Assembly (NCBI RefSeq): GCF_009002475.1
Contig: NZ_AP019860.1
Location: forward strand, 124,001-188,000
From: Candidatus Uabimicrobium amorphum
GTDB lineage: Bacteria; Planctomycetota; Uabimicrobiia; Uabimicrobiales; Uabimicrobiaceae
DNA length: 64,000 nucleotides
Direction of reading: 5' to 3'
Below are positions 9,124-17,436 of the stretch, one piece after another (within the stretch, counting starts at the first letter, position 1; each line of letters begins with the position of its first letter). The position numbers and the translations under genes are program-made. The notes under the pieces were generated by a model that was given only the letters and a program-made list of their open reading frames with translations, searched no databases and was not told the origin of the DNA.

Positions 9124-10032
9124 TTAGTCCACGACAAGCCGCGAATTTTTTTCGCCATTTGGAGTAGAAATTGTCGCGGCTTTTGGATCTAAAATCCATC
9201 TTCCATCGACTACGATTTTGTAAGGGTATGTACCCGTTAGTAGTCGTGTTTGTAGTACGAAACGGTCATTTTGTTTTTCAAATTGTAATGTTGGTTGCCA
9301 ATTATTGAATTCCCCTGCCAAATATACTTCGCTTGCCTCACCAAAAAATTCCAGAGTAATCTTCTTTTTTTTGCGTAGCGAGTTGCGAAAATTTTCGATG
9401 TCGAGAGCAATCTGTTTTGCATAGTTACTAAACATCAAACTATGGCCACTACCGCTAAAAAGAATGCATTTTTTCTGCTCACTACCACAATGACGCATGG
9501 CGATCTGGGCATCTTCATACGGTACACTGTTATCATCGATATCATGGAAAATTAACGTGGGAATTTGAATTTCGCTCATTTTTGACATTAAATGGGTTTT
9601 TAATTCATTAAGGACGCGAATCCAGGGATGGTCTATGTCGCGGCAACTAAGAGCACCGCTAATAGAAACGATCATGTCTGGTGGATTATCTAAAACTCCT
9701 GCAAGAAGTGCTAGAGTTCCTCCCATACTCGACCCCACTACGATACAAAAATTTTCTTGTTTGTTTACGTCTTCTATGCATTGTTGTACTTGAGTGATGA
9801 GCTCTTGTGATGTCGCCGTAGGGTATTCCCCCCCTAATCCATGTCCTTTTAACAAAGGAGATACGATTCCGTATTGAAGTTTGGCAAGTTCTGTTGCCAG
9901 CAATTCATTGTTAATGGGACTGGCATGTGATCCGTGTAGTAAGATCACTGTTCCACGTTTTCCAGGTGCTGTAAGCCATCCTTGATCTTCATCAAATTTG
10001 ACATTTTCTTGTGTGTTGTATGTTTTTTGCAT
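9124..10032 (-). CDS. Alpha/beta hydrolase with C-terminal CBM48-like domain
   Basis: Cytoplasmic serine hydrolase of the esterase/monoacylglycerol-lipase type. The oxyanion-hole segment is LLHGSHAS, the nucleophile elbow is GSSMGG (about residue 96), the acid is in the HDIDDNSVP segment and the catalytic His in GSGHS. From about residue 225 the chain becomes an immunoglobulin-like early-set domain matching CBM48/AMPK-beta glycogen-binding modules (EVYLAGEFNNWQP, then YPYKIVVDGRWILDP). The frame stays open another 28 codons upstream, but GGAGAAAGA precedes the ATG at 10032 and the upstream residues look non-coding, so I use 10032. The fusion suggests an esterase directed to glycogen or another alpha-glucan; the substrate is inferred, not shown. 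Confidence 0.82.
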   Translation of the reverse strand: MQKTYNTQENVKFDEDQGWLTAPGKRGTVILLHGSHASPINNELLATELAKLQYGIVSPLLKGHGLGGEYPTATSQELITQVQQCIEDVNKQENFCIVVGSSMGGTLALLAGVLDNPPDMIVSISGALSCRDIDHPWIRVLNELKTHLMSKMSEIQIPTLIFHDIDDNSVPYEDAQIAMRHCGSEQKKCILFSGSGHSLMFSNYAKQIALDIENFRNSLRKKKKITLEFFGEASEVYLAGEFNNWQPTLQFEKQNDRFVLQTRLLTGTYPYKIVVDGRWILDPKAATISTPNGEKNSRLVVD

Positions 10033-10125
10033 ATAAAATCTTTCTCCACTTGGAAATTTTATATTAAAGTTGTAAACTTTTGTATGTTTATACGACAAAA
10101 TATAAACAATGAACAAAATATTCAG

Positions 10126-10180
10126 GGGGTATACCCTCTATTATAATCACAAAGAGGTAGAATGGTAAAATAACTCTACC
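10126..10180 (+). promoter_or_regulatory. Putative promoter and operator region of the thioredoxin gene
   Basis: A 10-bp palindrome (GGGTATACCC, 10126-10135) lies just before a TATAAT-like -10 at 10142-10147, and an inverted repeat GGTAGA/TCTACC spans 10156-10180 within the leader. The -35 box is weak (TATTCA, 17 nt upstream of the -10), so the palindrome may mark an activator or repressor site. Interpretation is tentative. Confidence 0.35.
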
Positions 10181-10206
10181 AATACCAATCTATATAGGAG
10201 TGGAAC

Positions 10207-10884
10207 ATGTCAAAGACCATTATTCTTTTAATGAGTTTGTGTGTAGCTGTTACTTGTTTTGCCAATGAAGTCGCCACGGAAGGCGCTGAAATTGGTAAAT
10301 GGACAATGGATGTTGATGCCGCGTACAAACTTGCAGAAGAAAACAAACTTCCCATTCTCATGAATTTTACTGGTTCTGACTGGTGTTACTGGTGTAAATT
10401 AATGGATAAAAATGTTTTCGCTGACGCCGAATGGCAAAAATATGCGCAAAAAAGTTTAGTACTTGTCACCGTTGATTTTCCAAGTAATCCAAAAATTGTT
10501 CCTGAAAAATACAAAGAACGTAATAAAGGATTAGCGAAACAATTCGCTGTAAGAGGCTATCCTACTTATATTTTACTAGATAGCAAGAAAAAACAAATTG
10601 CACAGTTAGGGGCCGGTAAAGAGAAGACAGCAGCGAGTTTTCGCAATGAAATACTTGCGGCAATCAACCTATCTCCTGAAGGAATTGCCAAAACCTTGGC
10701 TAAATTGGAAAATGCACAAAAAGCAGAATATGAGGCTCTTATCGAAAAGCGCAAGAAAATCATCAAAGATCTTGAAGCATGGATTATGACAAGGCCAGAA
10801 AGAAACGAAGAAAACCTCGCCAAATACAACAAATTTATTAGCGATATTACCGCTGTTGAAGAAGAGCTACAAAAATACTGGTAG
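10207..10884 (+). CDS. Exported thioredoxin-fold protein
   Basis: Signal peptide at residues 1-19 (MSKTIILLMSLCVAVTCFA) followed by a thioredoxin-like domain (about 30-150). The active site is WCYWCK, a CxxC with Tyr-Trp between the cysteines, and the cis-Pro loop is GYPTYIL. This resembles the DUF255/thioredoxin_7 group of periplasmic thiol reductases or isomerases rather than DsbA. Residues 158-225 form a charged coiled coil rich in Glu and Lys that could mediate dimerisation. The start has AGGAG 6 nt upstream. It stands alone between a promoter-like region and a repeat-filled intergenic gap. Likely role: disulfide reduction or quality control in the periplasm; redox direction and partner are unknown. 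Confidence 0.85.
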   Translation: MSKTIILLMSLCVAVTCFANEVATEGAEIGKWTMDVDAAYKLAEENKLPILMNFTGSDWCYWCKLMDKNVFADAEWQKYAQKSLVLVTVDFPSNPKIVPEKYKERNKGLAKQFAVRGYPTYILLDSKKKQIAQLGAGKEKTAASFRNEILAAINLSPEGIAKTLAKLENAQKAEYEALIEKRKKIIKDLEAWIMTRPERNEENLAKYNKFISDITAVEEELQKYW

Positions 10885-10960
10885 GTCCGTGTCATTTCCA
10901 CGTGAGCGCATGACTGTCAAGTTCAGAGTAAAAGATTCCTAGTAAAGACTTAAAAATTCA

Positions 10961-11041
10961 TGTCATTCCCGCGTAAGCGGGAAACTAGCAATATAAAATT
11001 GACTTTTAAACGCTCGATCCCTGCTTTTGCAGGGATGACCC
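10961..11041. repeat. Composite palindromic repeat (REP/BIME-like), copy 1
   Basis: Two hairpin units lie in opposite orientation about 35 nt apart: CATTCCCGC/GCGGGAA at the left end and GATCCCTGC/GCAGGGATGAC at the right, bounded by TGTCAT and ATGAC(C). A degraded third unit (TGTCATTTCCACGTGAGCG) sits at about 10890-10908. The same architecture recurs at 46271-46352. This is an interspersed non-coding repeat, probably transcribed into stable stem-loops. Confidence 0.75.
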
Positions 11042-11089
11042 TTACGCAATAGCAAGCTGTAGTTTTATTTAAATCAAACTACTTTAAAC

Positions 11090-11563
11090 CTACATACCAA
11101 GTTTCTTTTCATACTTTTTCTTGCGTGTTACATAGATAGTACTCTTAATTTCTTTGGTGAACGCTCCGTGAAATTGTCTTGAGTCCAAGTCACCATCTTC
11201 AATGAGGTTGCGAATTTTTTCGCGATCAGGAGAAGCAAACTCTTCTATTTTTTCCTGGAGTATATTTTCAAGCTCCCGTCGACGTTTTTTTATCTTTTGG
11301 ATATCCAGAGCCAATACTTTTGGATAATCATCTTGTAAACGTTCGCGTAAAACGTCTTCATCGTATTTTACTACTACCTTTTCTTTGCGCGATATGCGCA
11401 CATCAAAGTCGCTCATACTCACCATGATTTGATCGCGTTGCACTCCCTTTAAATAACTTTCGATTTTTTGACGTAATAGGGCTTTTTGTTGGGCAAGATG
11501 TTTTTCTTGGTTTTGAATTTCGAGATATTTTTGCAATGCGATATCGAACTCTTCCTCATCCAT
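11090..11563 (-). CDS. Coiled-coil protein of unknown function
   Basis: 157 residues, very charged and predicted nearly all helical: residues 1-45 (EEEFDIALQKYLEIQNQE) and 85-120 (IQKIKKRRRELENILQEKI) form coiled coils flanking a short beta segment (about 46-65, MVSMSDFDVRISRKEKV). There is no signal peptide, membrane helix or metal motif. The general layout recalls small phage or nuclease-inhibitor coiled-coil proteins, but no family is recognised. It lies upstream of nothing co-directional and close, apart from the kinase gene whose start is 1.5 kb away on the same strand. The start follows a GAGGAAAT site. Confidence 0.6.
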   Translation of the reverse strand: MDEEEFDIALQKYLEIQNQEKHLAQQKALLRQKIESYLKGVQRDQIMVSMSDFDVRISRKEKVVVKYDEDVLRERLQDDYPKVLALDIQKIKKRRRELENILQEKIEEFASPDREKIRNLIEDGDLDSRQFHGAFTKEIKSTIYVTRKKKYEKKLGM

Positions 11564-11650
11564 ATCATTTCCTCAAAAATTTATTAGTGAACCGGTGTTT
11601 GCTGTAGAATTATATCATACGAATCGACAAAATGGTAATGGGGGTTTGCT

Positions 11651-13093
11651 CTAATTTTCTCTATAATACTTGTGTATTTTTTGCATATATCTTTTGTCGA
11701 GCCGCACTGCTATTTTAAAATTTGTTTGTGCTTTGTCTTTTTGTTTCATTAGAGCATATGTTATTCCGCGATAGTAGTACGCCGCGGCGTAATCAGGCTT
11801 TATTCTTAGGGCGGCATTGAATTGTTGTAGCGATTTGTTGAAGAGTCTTTTTTGGGCATACAAAGCACCTAGTTTTACATAAATTTTCAGAGCTTTGTCA
11901 TTGAGCTGTAATACTTGGTGAAAGTCGCGAATTGCATTGTCGCGCATTCCATTTCGATAATACGCAGCAGCTCTACAGGAATAAACGCGGTAAAGTAGAG
12001 GATGTGCGTCGCCTTTTTCGATCATTGTGTTTGCGTGTTGTATGGCTTGTGTATACTTTCCTGTATTGTGTAAATTTTCTAAATGTTCGAGACTCTTTGT
12101 AAATGTTGTATTTTGCGTTTTCTTGTCGGTAGGTTGCGAAGAAAAAGGTATATAGTAAACGAATATGGCTGTCAAAACAATGAGAGTACAAATGATTATA
12201 TACATTGCTCTACGGGGATTGGTGCGGCTTGTTAGTAAGTTATTGCTGTGATTGTATAGGTTTTGTATATTGTTTATCTGCCGCGCATTGCACAGCGCAA
12301 AATACAGTTTGTTAATGTCGATGCGCTGAGTGGGATTTTTTTGCATGGCGAGTTGTAGGAAGTTACCGACGGTTTTGTGCTGTAAGTTGTTTTTATCGGT
12401 ATATATCGAAAAACACGGTAATGTTTCTTTGAGTATACGATGCATGGTTTGGGAAAAGTTTTTACCTTTGAAGGGAGACCCCGGTAACCATGCGAAAAAT
12501 TGATAGAAGAGTATCGCCAAAGAAAATACATCAATTTTGTTAGAGTCTTTATGGGAAAATTGCTCTGGACTCATATAAGAGATCGTACCGACAACTTTGC
12601 CAGCGGAAGTCAAAGAGTCCATATCCCTCATTTGCGACTTGGCGATTCCCATATCGAGTATTTTCGGAACATAGTTTTCTGTGAGTATGATATTATCAGG
12701 TTTTAAATCGCGATGTACAATTCCCCGGTTGTTGAGAAATTTAACACCATCGCAAATTTGAATAGCAATTTCCAATTGTTGCGAAAAAAGAATAGAGCGT
12801 GGATGCTCAAAAATAAGATCTCCGAGAGTGATACCTCTAATGTACTCCAGAACTAAATAGTAACGGTTTTCGATTCTAAAAAGATCGTAGGCTTTTACAA
12901 TATTTTTGTGTTGGTTTTGTGATAAGAATTGGTATTCTCTTTTAAAGCGCTCGACGTTTTTGTCATTTTTCGTGGACAATGTACACTGCTTAATTGCCAC
13001 CAAACGATTGTTACTCTTGTCAAGAGCACGACAGACAACACCCATCGAGCCTTCTCCGAGTTTTTCTAATACTTGGTAACGATTATTGAGCAT
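11651..13093 (-). CDS. Hanks-type Ser/Thr kinase with TPR sensor domain
   Basis: Predicted active eukaryotic-like kinase. Residues 6-265 carry the Gly loop LGEGSMGVV, the ATP Lys in VAIKQ, the catalytic HRDLKPDN (about 128), the metal-binding Asp in DMG (DFG variant) and the MSPE P+1 segment. A transmembrane helix at about 297-318 (MYIIICTLIVLTAIFVYY) places the C-terminus outside the cytoplasm, where residues 335-480 contain TPR units (SLQQFNAALRIKPDYAAAYY). The frame extends to a GTG at 13114, but that lacks a ribosome-binding site and the ATG at 13093 fits the kinase N-terminus better. It is probably a membrane receptor-type kinase; substrates are unknown. Confidence 0.9.
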   Translation of the reverse strand: MLNNRYQVLEKLGEGSMGVVCRALDKSNNRLVAIKQCTLSTKNDKNVERFKREYQFLSQNQHKNIVKAYDLFRIENRYYLVLEYIRGITLGDLIFEHPRSILFSQQLEIAIQICDGVKFLNNRGIVHRDLKPDNIILTENYVPKILDMGIAKSQMRDMDSLTSAGKVVGTISYMSPEQFSHKDSNKIDVFSLAILFYQFFAWLPGSPFKGKNFSQTMHRILKETLPCFSIYTDKNNLQHKTVGNFLQLAMQKNPTQRIDINKLYFALCNARQINNIQNLYNHSNNLLTSRTNPRRAMYIIICTLIVLTAIFVYYIPFSSQPTDKKTQNTTFTKSLEHLENLHNTGKYTQAIQHANTMIEKGDAHPLLYRVYSCRAAAYYRNGMRDNAIRDFHQVLQLNDKALKIYVKLGALYAQKRLFNKSLQQFNAALRIKPDYAAAYYYRGITYALMKQKDKAQTNFKIAVRLDKRYMQKIHKYYREN

Positions 13094-13207
13094 GTTGACT
13101 CTCACTAAAAACACTTACATTGTTGGTCAGACGGTGTTTGTAAAGTACAAGATACCAGAATTTTGTTAACATAATACACAATTTTTCAAAAATTAAAAGG
13201 GCACAGT

Positions 13208-13654
13208 ATGGATAATTCATTTGCCACACTTGAAAATATCGAAAAATTCGTACAAAGATTTAACGACGGGACTTTAAGGGAAGAGGAGTGGACACACCAA
13301 GCACATTTTGTTGTGGCGTTGTGGTATGTGCTGCAAAATCCATTCGAAAAAGTTTTACCATTACTCCGTGAAGCAATAAAAAAAAATAACGTTGCTTTAG
13401 GTATTCCTAATAATAACGAGCGTGGTTACCATGAAACCATAACGCGATTTTATTTACTAAAAATCGCTGAATATGTCACAAAAAATACCTTGGATACTTT
13501 GTGTGCCCAAGCATTTTTGCAGTTGCTATCGTCCGAAATCGTCGACAAAAAGTATCCTTTGCTTTATTATTCGCGAGAGCTGCTATTTTCTGTTGAGGCA
13601 AGAAAAGAATGGTGTCAACCTGACTTGCGGCCGTTGAATGAATTATGTCTATAG
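13208..13654 (+). CDS. Conserved uncharacterised protein (WTHxxH / GYHET type)
   Basis: 148 residues, soluble. It carries the block EEWTHQAHFVVALWY (about 26-40) and GYHETITRFYLLKI (about 76-89), which I recognise as the conserved core of a widespread small uncharacterised bacterial family. The paired His residues and Glu suggest a metal or ligand site, but no reaction is known to me. The start follows an AAAAGGG site at 13195-13201. The 3' end overlaps the convergent kinase-like gene by 6 bp. Function unknown. Confidence 0.65.
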   Translation: MDNSFATLENIEKFVQRFNDGTLREEEWTHQAHFVVALWYVLQNPFEKVLPLLREAIKKNNVALGIPNNNERGYHETITRFYLLKIAEYVTKNTLDTLCAQAFLQLLSSEIVDKKYPLLYYSRELLFSVEARKEWCQPDLRPLNELCL

Positions 13655-14320
13655 CATTTCGCTAAAAAACTCTTGTAGAGACGGGAAGCGGCTCACTTCA
13701 TGACGAAAACGCTTACGGTCTTTGTGTTTACGTCGTTGGAAACCAATGTACCCATAAAACTTCGTTGAATCGAGGTCAATGAGCATTGGCTTGTGGTTGT
13801 GGATGAGTATGTTGGTACACTTACAGTCTCCGTGAACAATATAATGCTTGTCGAAAAGAGCAAAAATATTTTTGACGTGTTGTGCTGTTTCGATGAGTCG
13901 CTCTTTCTCATGAGGCGTGTCAAAGTATTGGTATAAAAACTGACTTTCTACATACTCCGTAATTAAATACGCTCCATAAAATAAACCATGTTTGTATTCA
14001 CTGATATGACCTAGAGGTAAGGGAGTTGGAATTCCATACTCTTTAAATTTTAAGGCGGAATGCCAACATTTTATCGCGCGATTTTGGCGTCCTGAGTGCC
14101 TTAGAGAGTGCCAAAAGTTTTTATATTTATACTTCTTTATTAAGATTTGCCGATGGTTGTGGTTTGCGCGCACCACTTCCGTGGTGTTCCCTTTTTTGAT
14201 CATGACACCGTCCGCAAAAATTTTTTTCAATTCTCCTAGCCAATCGTCTGAAGAAAAAAAGTTCTTTTGAATGACGATTTTAACGTTTTTTTCGCGGCGC
14301 TTTTCGTACGGCAGATCCAT
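13649..14320 (-). CDS. Lipopolysaccharide-kinase/RIO-like small kinase
   Basis: A 223-residue protein of the atypical kinase group that includes Kdo kinase, WaaP and InaA. The ATP-site Lys is likely in ILIKKYKYKN (about 67), the catalytic loop is HGDCKCTNIL (about 160), and the metal-binding block is LIDLDS. All three essential positions are retained, so activity is expected. The opening segment KKGNTTEVVRA and the Trp-His rich FWHSLRHSGRQNRA region resemble lipid A/inner-core sugar kinases. With the waaP-like gene at 29 kb this makes two LPS-type kinases in the window. No signal peptide, so it would work at the cytoplasmic face of the membrane. The substrate is inferred. Confidence 0.75.
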   Translation of the reverse strand: MDLPYEKRREKNVKIVIQKNFFSSDDWLGELKKIFADGVMIKKGNTTEVVRANHNHRQILIKKYKYKNFWHSLRHSGRQNRAIKCWHSALKFKEYGIPTPLPLGHISEYKHGLFYGAYLITEYVESQFLYQYFDTPHEKERLIETAQHVKNIFALFDKHYIVHGDCKCTNILIHNHKPMLIDLDSTKFYGYIGFQRRKHKDRKRFRHEVSRFPSLQEFFSEML

Positions 14321-14433
14321 TGTGCAATTCTTTCTAGTCTAAAGTCTGATGTAAGTGTATTTAGCATAAGATATTATGATGGATAAATCAATGATCTAAT
14401 GGAAATGCCGTATATTTTGTGCGCGTCGTCGTT

Positions 14434-14832
14434 TTACTCCCCCGATTTTTTGTGCAATTCGCTGTATTTTATATCACTGTTTTCTCCTGTTCCTCCCGGA
14501 ATACCATCGGCCCCAAAACACACGATTTCGAATTTACCATTTTTTTTTGTATAAGAATACTCATAACCCCATGGATCTATAGGTATAGCGTCGATAAATG
14601 TATCACCACTTTTGTTGGGGATTGTCAATGTTTTGAGGGCGTTGGGGTATACACCTTGTTTCATTTTGTACAGTTTGAGTACATTGCCCCATTCTTTGAG
14701 TTGGGTTTTCGCGGCGGTTGTTCTTTTTTGTGCGTGGTAGTGCATAGGAAAGATTTCTTGCAAAATCAGAGTAAATAATGCAATTGTGGACACAATGATG
14801 ATGGGAATAATGATGAAATCAAATTTTTTCAT
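14434..14832 (-). CDS. GspG-like protein lacking the prepilin cleavage motif
   Basis: Residues 35-132 match the GspG major pseudopilin at 17009-17425 closely: AAKTQLKEWGNVLKLYKMK, PNKSGDTFIDAIP(I)DPWG, FGADG and a shared KYSELHKK end, including the acidic calcium-site residues of GspG. The N-terminus differs: a plain hydrophobic anchor (FIIIPIIIVSTIALFTLIL) replaces the G-FSLVE prepilin peptidase site, so it should not be processed or polymerised normally. The frame is open to 14850, but GCGAGG precedes ATG 14832. It may be a decoy or regulator of pseudopilus assembly, or a decayed duplicate. An upstream sequence could pair with its ribosome-binding site (see separate entry). Confidence 0.8.
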   Translation of the reverse strand: MKKFDFIIIPIIIVSTIALFTLILQEIFPMHYHAQKRTTAAKTQLKEWGNVLKLYKMKQGVYPNALKTLTIPNKSGDTFIDAIPIDPWGYEYSYTKKNGKFEIVCFGADGIPGGTGENSDIKYSELHKKSGE

Positions 14833-14834
14833 AA

Positions 14835-14884
14835 AAACCTCGCCTTCCATAAATGGGTTGTTTTATAGAAGACGAGCGAGGTTT
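14835..14884 (-). promoter_or_regulatory. Stem-loop that could hide the GspG-like start signal
   Basis: On the minus strand AAACCTCGC (14884-14876) is perfectly complementary to GCGAGGTTT (14843-14835), separated by 32 nt. The second arm contains the ribosome-binding site of the gene starting at 14832. Pairing would block translation initiation, suggesting conditional expression. Only complementarity is seen; no ligand or protein is implied. Confidence 0.4.
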
Positions 14885-14911
14885 GAAAATGTTTATCTCA
14901 AAGAGAGAGAT

Positions 14912-16087
14912 CTATTGTTGCAAGGCGGCACGAATAAGAGCAGAAATTTGTACGCTAACGCTTACTTCCCAACCATCTACTCTATCGTTGTTGTCGTTGG
15001 TGTTTGTTTCATCGACAAAAGCTAAGCGTACGTTAACGGCATCGAAGATACCTATTTGTGTACCCCACTTCATTTGTACACCGTGGAAGTTTTCTCCTAA
15101 GAGTTCAAAAGAAGTATACACCATTTGGTTGAAAAAGGAAACGGAGATACCACGTTGCTCTGACACGGGAGTAGGAATTGTGAAAAGTCTTACATATAGT
15201 TGATATGCCGCAAAGCTAAGGTTACTTTCGTCGGTTACTTGTGGATCTAGTACTAAGCCTATGACTGGAGCAGGTAGTTCTAAGTTAAATCCTCTTCCTG
15301 TTAAGTCAATACCATTAAGGGTTACATTACCGGTAGATGCACGCCTTGTGGTCAGATCGCGGTATGCACCGTAAACAAACAAGCGTATGTAATCGAGATA
15401 CGGACGATCGAAAGATTTTAGAAAATTGATTCCGGCGAAAAAACCACGATCACGTTGTTCGTATTGATAGTCGATAATTTGTACTAAGTTACCACCAATA
15501 TCTGCGGTAATGGGGTCGATGGTTTGGCGCAGTCGGGAGTAACCATATCCCAGATCTACGATCATTTGAAAGCCAGCATCGGGAAGACTAAGAAGAGTGG
15601 AAAAGTTAACGGTATATTGGAAAGCTTCGGTTTCATTATTTTCCACGGTGGCGACGATGTTGAGTCCTCCAAGGTTTGCGTTGACCACCTTGGGATCAAA
15701 GTCATCAATACTAACGGCGCGACCAATCATGGATACACCAAAGGCAAGAGAACCGCTACCAAAGTCATATACTAAAGGACGAAATGAAGCATAACCGACT
15801 AAGTAATAGTTATCCTGGTCGTCGTGTTCGCGACGATGAGTGGCGCTTCCCGATAGTTCCCATAAATTTGCCGCTTCCAACCATGGCTTTCCTTGTAGGC
15901 GCTCATGTGTGGTGGCATACAATGGCATTTCCCAGGCCCATTTAAATCCTGTGGTATTGTCAACCCTAGAAACGTCTGCGTCAGAAAAGGTTGCTGGTAA
16001 AGTACCATCGGCTCCTATATCAGTATCTATCATCTCTTCGGCATAAATGCTCAATATCAATGCAACTAAAATGCAATAAAATTTCAT
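14912..16087 (-). CDS. Exported protein, outer-membrane beta-barrel candidate
   Basis: Signal peptide at residues 1-16 (MKFYCILVALILSIYA), then about 375 residues with many alternating polar/hydrophobic strands and frequent Gly/Tyr/Phe, ending in VSVQISALIRAAL, consistent with an outer-membrane beta barrel. Segments such as LAFGVSMIGRAV, MIVDLGYGYSRLRQ and FFAGINFLKSF have typical barrel-strand spacing. The terminal residue is Gln rather than the classical Phe. The ATG at 16087 is favoured over TTG 16093 because GAGGAGG lies 6 nt upstream of it. The gene sits in a co-directional run with pseudopilin genes, which might mean a shared envelope role; no specific family is recognised. Confidence 0.65.
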   Translation of the reverse strand: MKFYCILVALILSIYAEEMIDTDIGADGTLPATFSDADVSRVDNTTGFKWAWEMPLYATTHERLQGKPWLEAANLWELSGSATHRREHDDQDNYYLVGYASFRPLVYDFGSGSLAFGVSMIGRAVSIDDFDPKVVNANLGGLNIVATVENNETEAFQYTVNFSTLLSLPDAGFQMIVDLGYGYSRLRQTIDPITADIGGNLVQIIDYQYEQRDRGFFAGINFLKSFDRPYLDYIRLFVYGAYRDLTTRRASTGNVTLNGIDLTGRGFNLELPAPVIGLVLDPQVTDESNLSFAAYQLYVRLFTIPTPVSEQRGISVSFFNQMVYTSFELLGENFHGVQMKWGTQIGIFDAVNVRLAFVDETNTNDNNDRVDGWEVSVSVQISALIRAALQQ

Positions 16088-16347
16088 AACCAACCTCCTC
16101 TGGGTAGTTTCTCTAATTTCTATTGTTAAATATCGAAAGCTGTGCGTGCTACTCTAGCAAGATTTCCTTATTTTTTTTGAAACTAGAGCTCATTACACTG
16201 TGCTTGTGAATTGTGTGTTAAGTAACAATATATTATTTGCTAACTTAATTTAGAATATAAATTATAATCGAGAAGGTGCTTATATTCAATTTTTTTATTA
16301 TATTTCAATATCTGTAAAATGAGAAAAAACGTGACGCGGTGCGTTAT

Positions 16348-16944
16348 TTATGAAAATGCGTCTTTGGGAAAGAGATTACGGTGACGTTTCGTACATAGTG
16401 GGTATGGCTTTTCTGGTGGGAGAAGTCTTTTGGCTTTATCTGTGTAACCTTTTTGTAGTAGCGTGTATATTTTTTTGGTGAGTGGAGTGTAGTCGATAAT
16501 TTCATAGATCCAATCGTCGACATATTCGCGAATGATAAAACGACTAAGTCCTACTTGGATGCTGCGCAAGTTAGATTTTTTGCCAAAAATATTGCGCTCC
16601 GGATCCCACTGAATGTGAACTTTAGCTTTCGAAAATTTTTGTTGCCAGTTATCGTAAGATCCATAAATTTGTGGTTGTGGTGTTGTTAAGATACCCTGTT
16701 GTAGAGCTTTTTCCCAACCTTCGCGTGAAATGCGTATGCCCAAGATATGTTGATTATTTTTTCGTCCCCAACCACTACGAGCCATTAGCCATAAGAAAGA
16801 GGGCTTTATCCACGTCATGCGTTCGAAGGAAAATGGAGCCACAAATTTTTGCTCTTGAAGTGCAGGAAGGGCGATTTGTGGGCGAAAGGCTTGATAAATT
16901 ACGATAGAATTTTTGTTGAAATTGGCACGAACACTGTGATTCAC
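16348..16944 (-). CDS. DUF4291-family protein
   Basis: 198 residues. The core IYQAFRPQIALPAL, RMTWIKPSFLWLMARSGWG and ILGIRISREGWEKAL matches the uncharacterised DUF4291 family, whose members share exactly these blocks. I place the start at GTG 16944, which has GGAG 6 nt upstream; the open frame continues to 17139 but would run back over the gspG terminator and the gspG coding region, which is implausible. No catalytic motif is known for the family. The gene follows gspG on the same strand, but the terminator between them makes separate transcription likely. The biochemical role is unknown. Confidence 0.8.
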   Translation of the reverse strand: MNHSVRANFNKNSIVIYQAFRPQIALPALQEQKFVAPFSFERMTWIKPSFLWLMARSGWGRKNNQHILGIRISREGWEKALQQGILTTPQPQIYGSYDNWQQKFSKAKVHIQWDPERNIFGKKSNLRSIQVGLSRFIIREYVDDWIYEIIDYTPLTKKIYTLLQKGYTDKAKRLLPPEKPYPLCTKRHRNLFPKDAFS

Positions 16945-16954
16945 ATTTTTCTCC

Positions 16955-16989
16955 AAAAAACACTTGTACTTGCCGCAGCAAGTACAAGT
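16955..16989 (-). terminator. Rho-independent terminator after gspG
   Basis: On the minus strand a 12-bp perfect stem (16962-16973 with 16978-16989) with a 4-nt loop is followed by GTTTTTT. It closes the gspF-gspG transcript just upstream of the DUF4291 start signal. Confidence 0.85.
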
Positions 16990-17008
16990 AGTTGCGAAGT
17001 AGTGGTGA

Positions 17009-17425
17009 TTATTCTTCCTCTTTTTTGTGTAGTTCGCTGTATTTGATGTCGGCACTTTCGCCTTCACCGCCGTCGCGACCATCGGCACCAAAAGAAGTAA
17101 TCTCAAATTTTCCTTTTCTTTTTTTGTACTCATACTCATTTCCCCAAGGATCGACGGGAATAGAGTCTATGAACGTATCACCACTTTTATTTGGGACGGT
17201 AAGTTTTTCTAATGTTTTTGGGTAAGATCCCTTTTTCATTTTGTATAACTTGAGTACGTTACCAAATTCTTTCATTTGTGTCTTGGCAGCCGTAATGCGC
17301 GCATCTTTTAGGTAACGGACAACTCCCGCTCCTACAACGCCTGCAAGAAGACCGATAATAACCACAACAACCATAATCTCTACGAGAGAGAATCCTTGTG
17401 AGCGGGTATGACGTGTTTTTCTCAT
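17009..17425 (-). CDS. gspG: Type II secretion major pseudopilin GspG
   Basis: Forms the periplasmic pseudopilus of a type II secretion or related system after cleavage by prepilin peptidase. The 138-residue protein has a short basic leader, the cleavage site in QGFSLVEIMVVVVIIGLLAG (Gly before Phe, Glu at +5) and the hydrophobic helix, then the GspG signature AAKTQMKEFGNVLKLYKM and the Ca-binding C-terminus (IPVDPWGNEYEY, SFGADGRDGGEGESADI). Length matches the family. It lies 11 nt after gspF on the same strand and ends in a terminator. No gspE ATPase or gspD secretin lies in this window, so the rest of the machine is elsewhere. A paralogue lacking the prepilin signal is 2.2 kb away. Confidence 0.93.
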   Translation of the reverse strand: MRKTRHTRSQGFSLVEIMVVVVIIGLLAGVVGAGVVRYLKDARITAAKTQMKEFGNVLKLYKMKKGSYPKTLEKLTVPNKSGDTFIDSIPVDPWGNEYEYKKRKGKFEITSFGADGRDGGEGESADIKYSELHKKEEE

Positions 17426-17436
17426 AAATTTTTCTC

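Noticed and set aside
16945..17139. Longer version of the DUF4291 protein starting at 17139
   Set aside because: It would run over the gspG terminator and the gspG 3' end; GTG 16944 has a proper ribosome-binding site and the family starts there.
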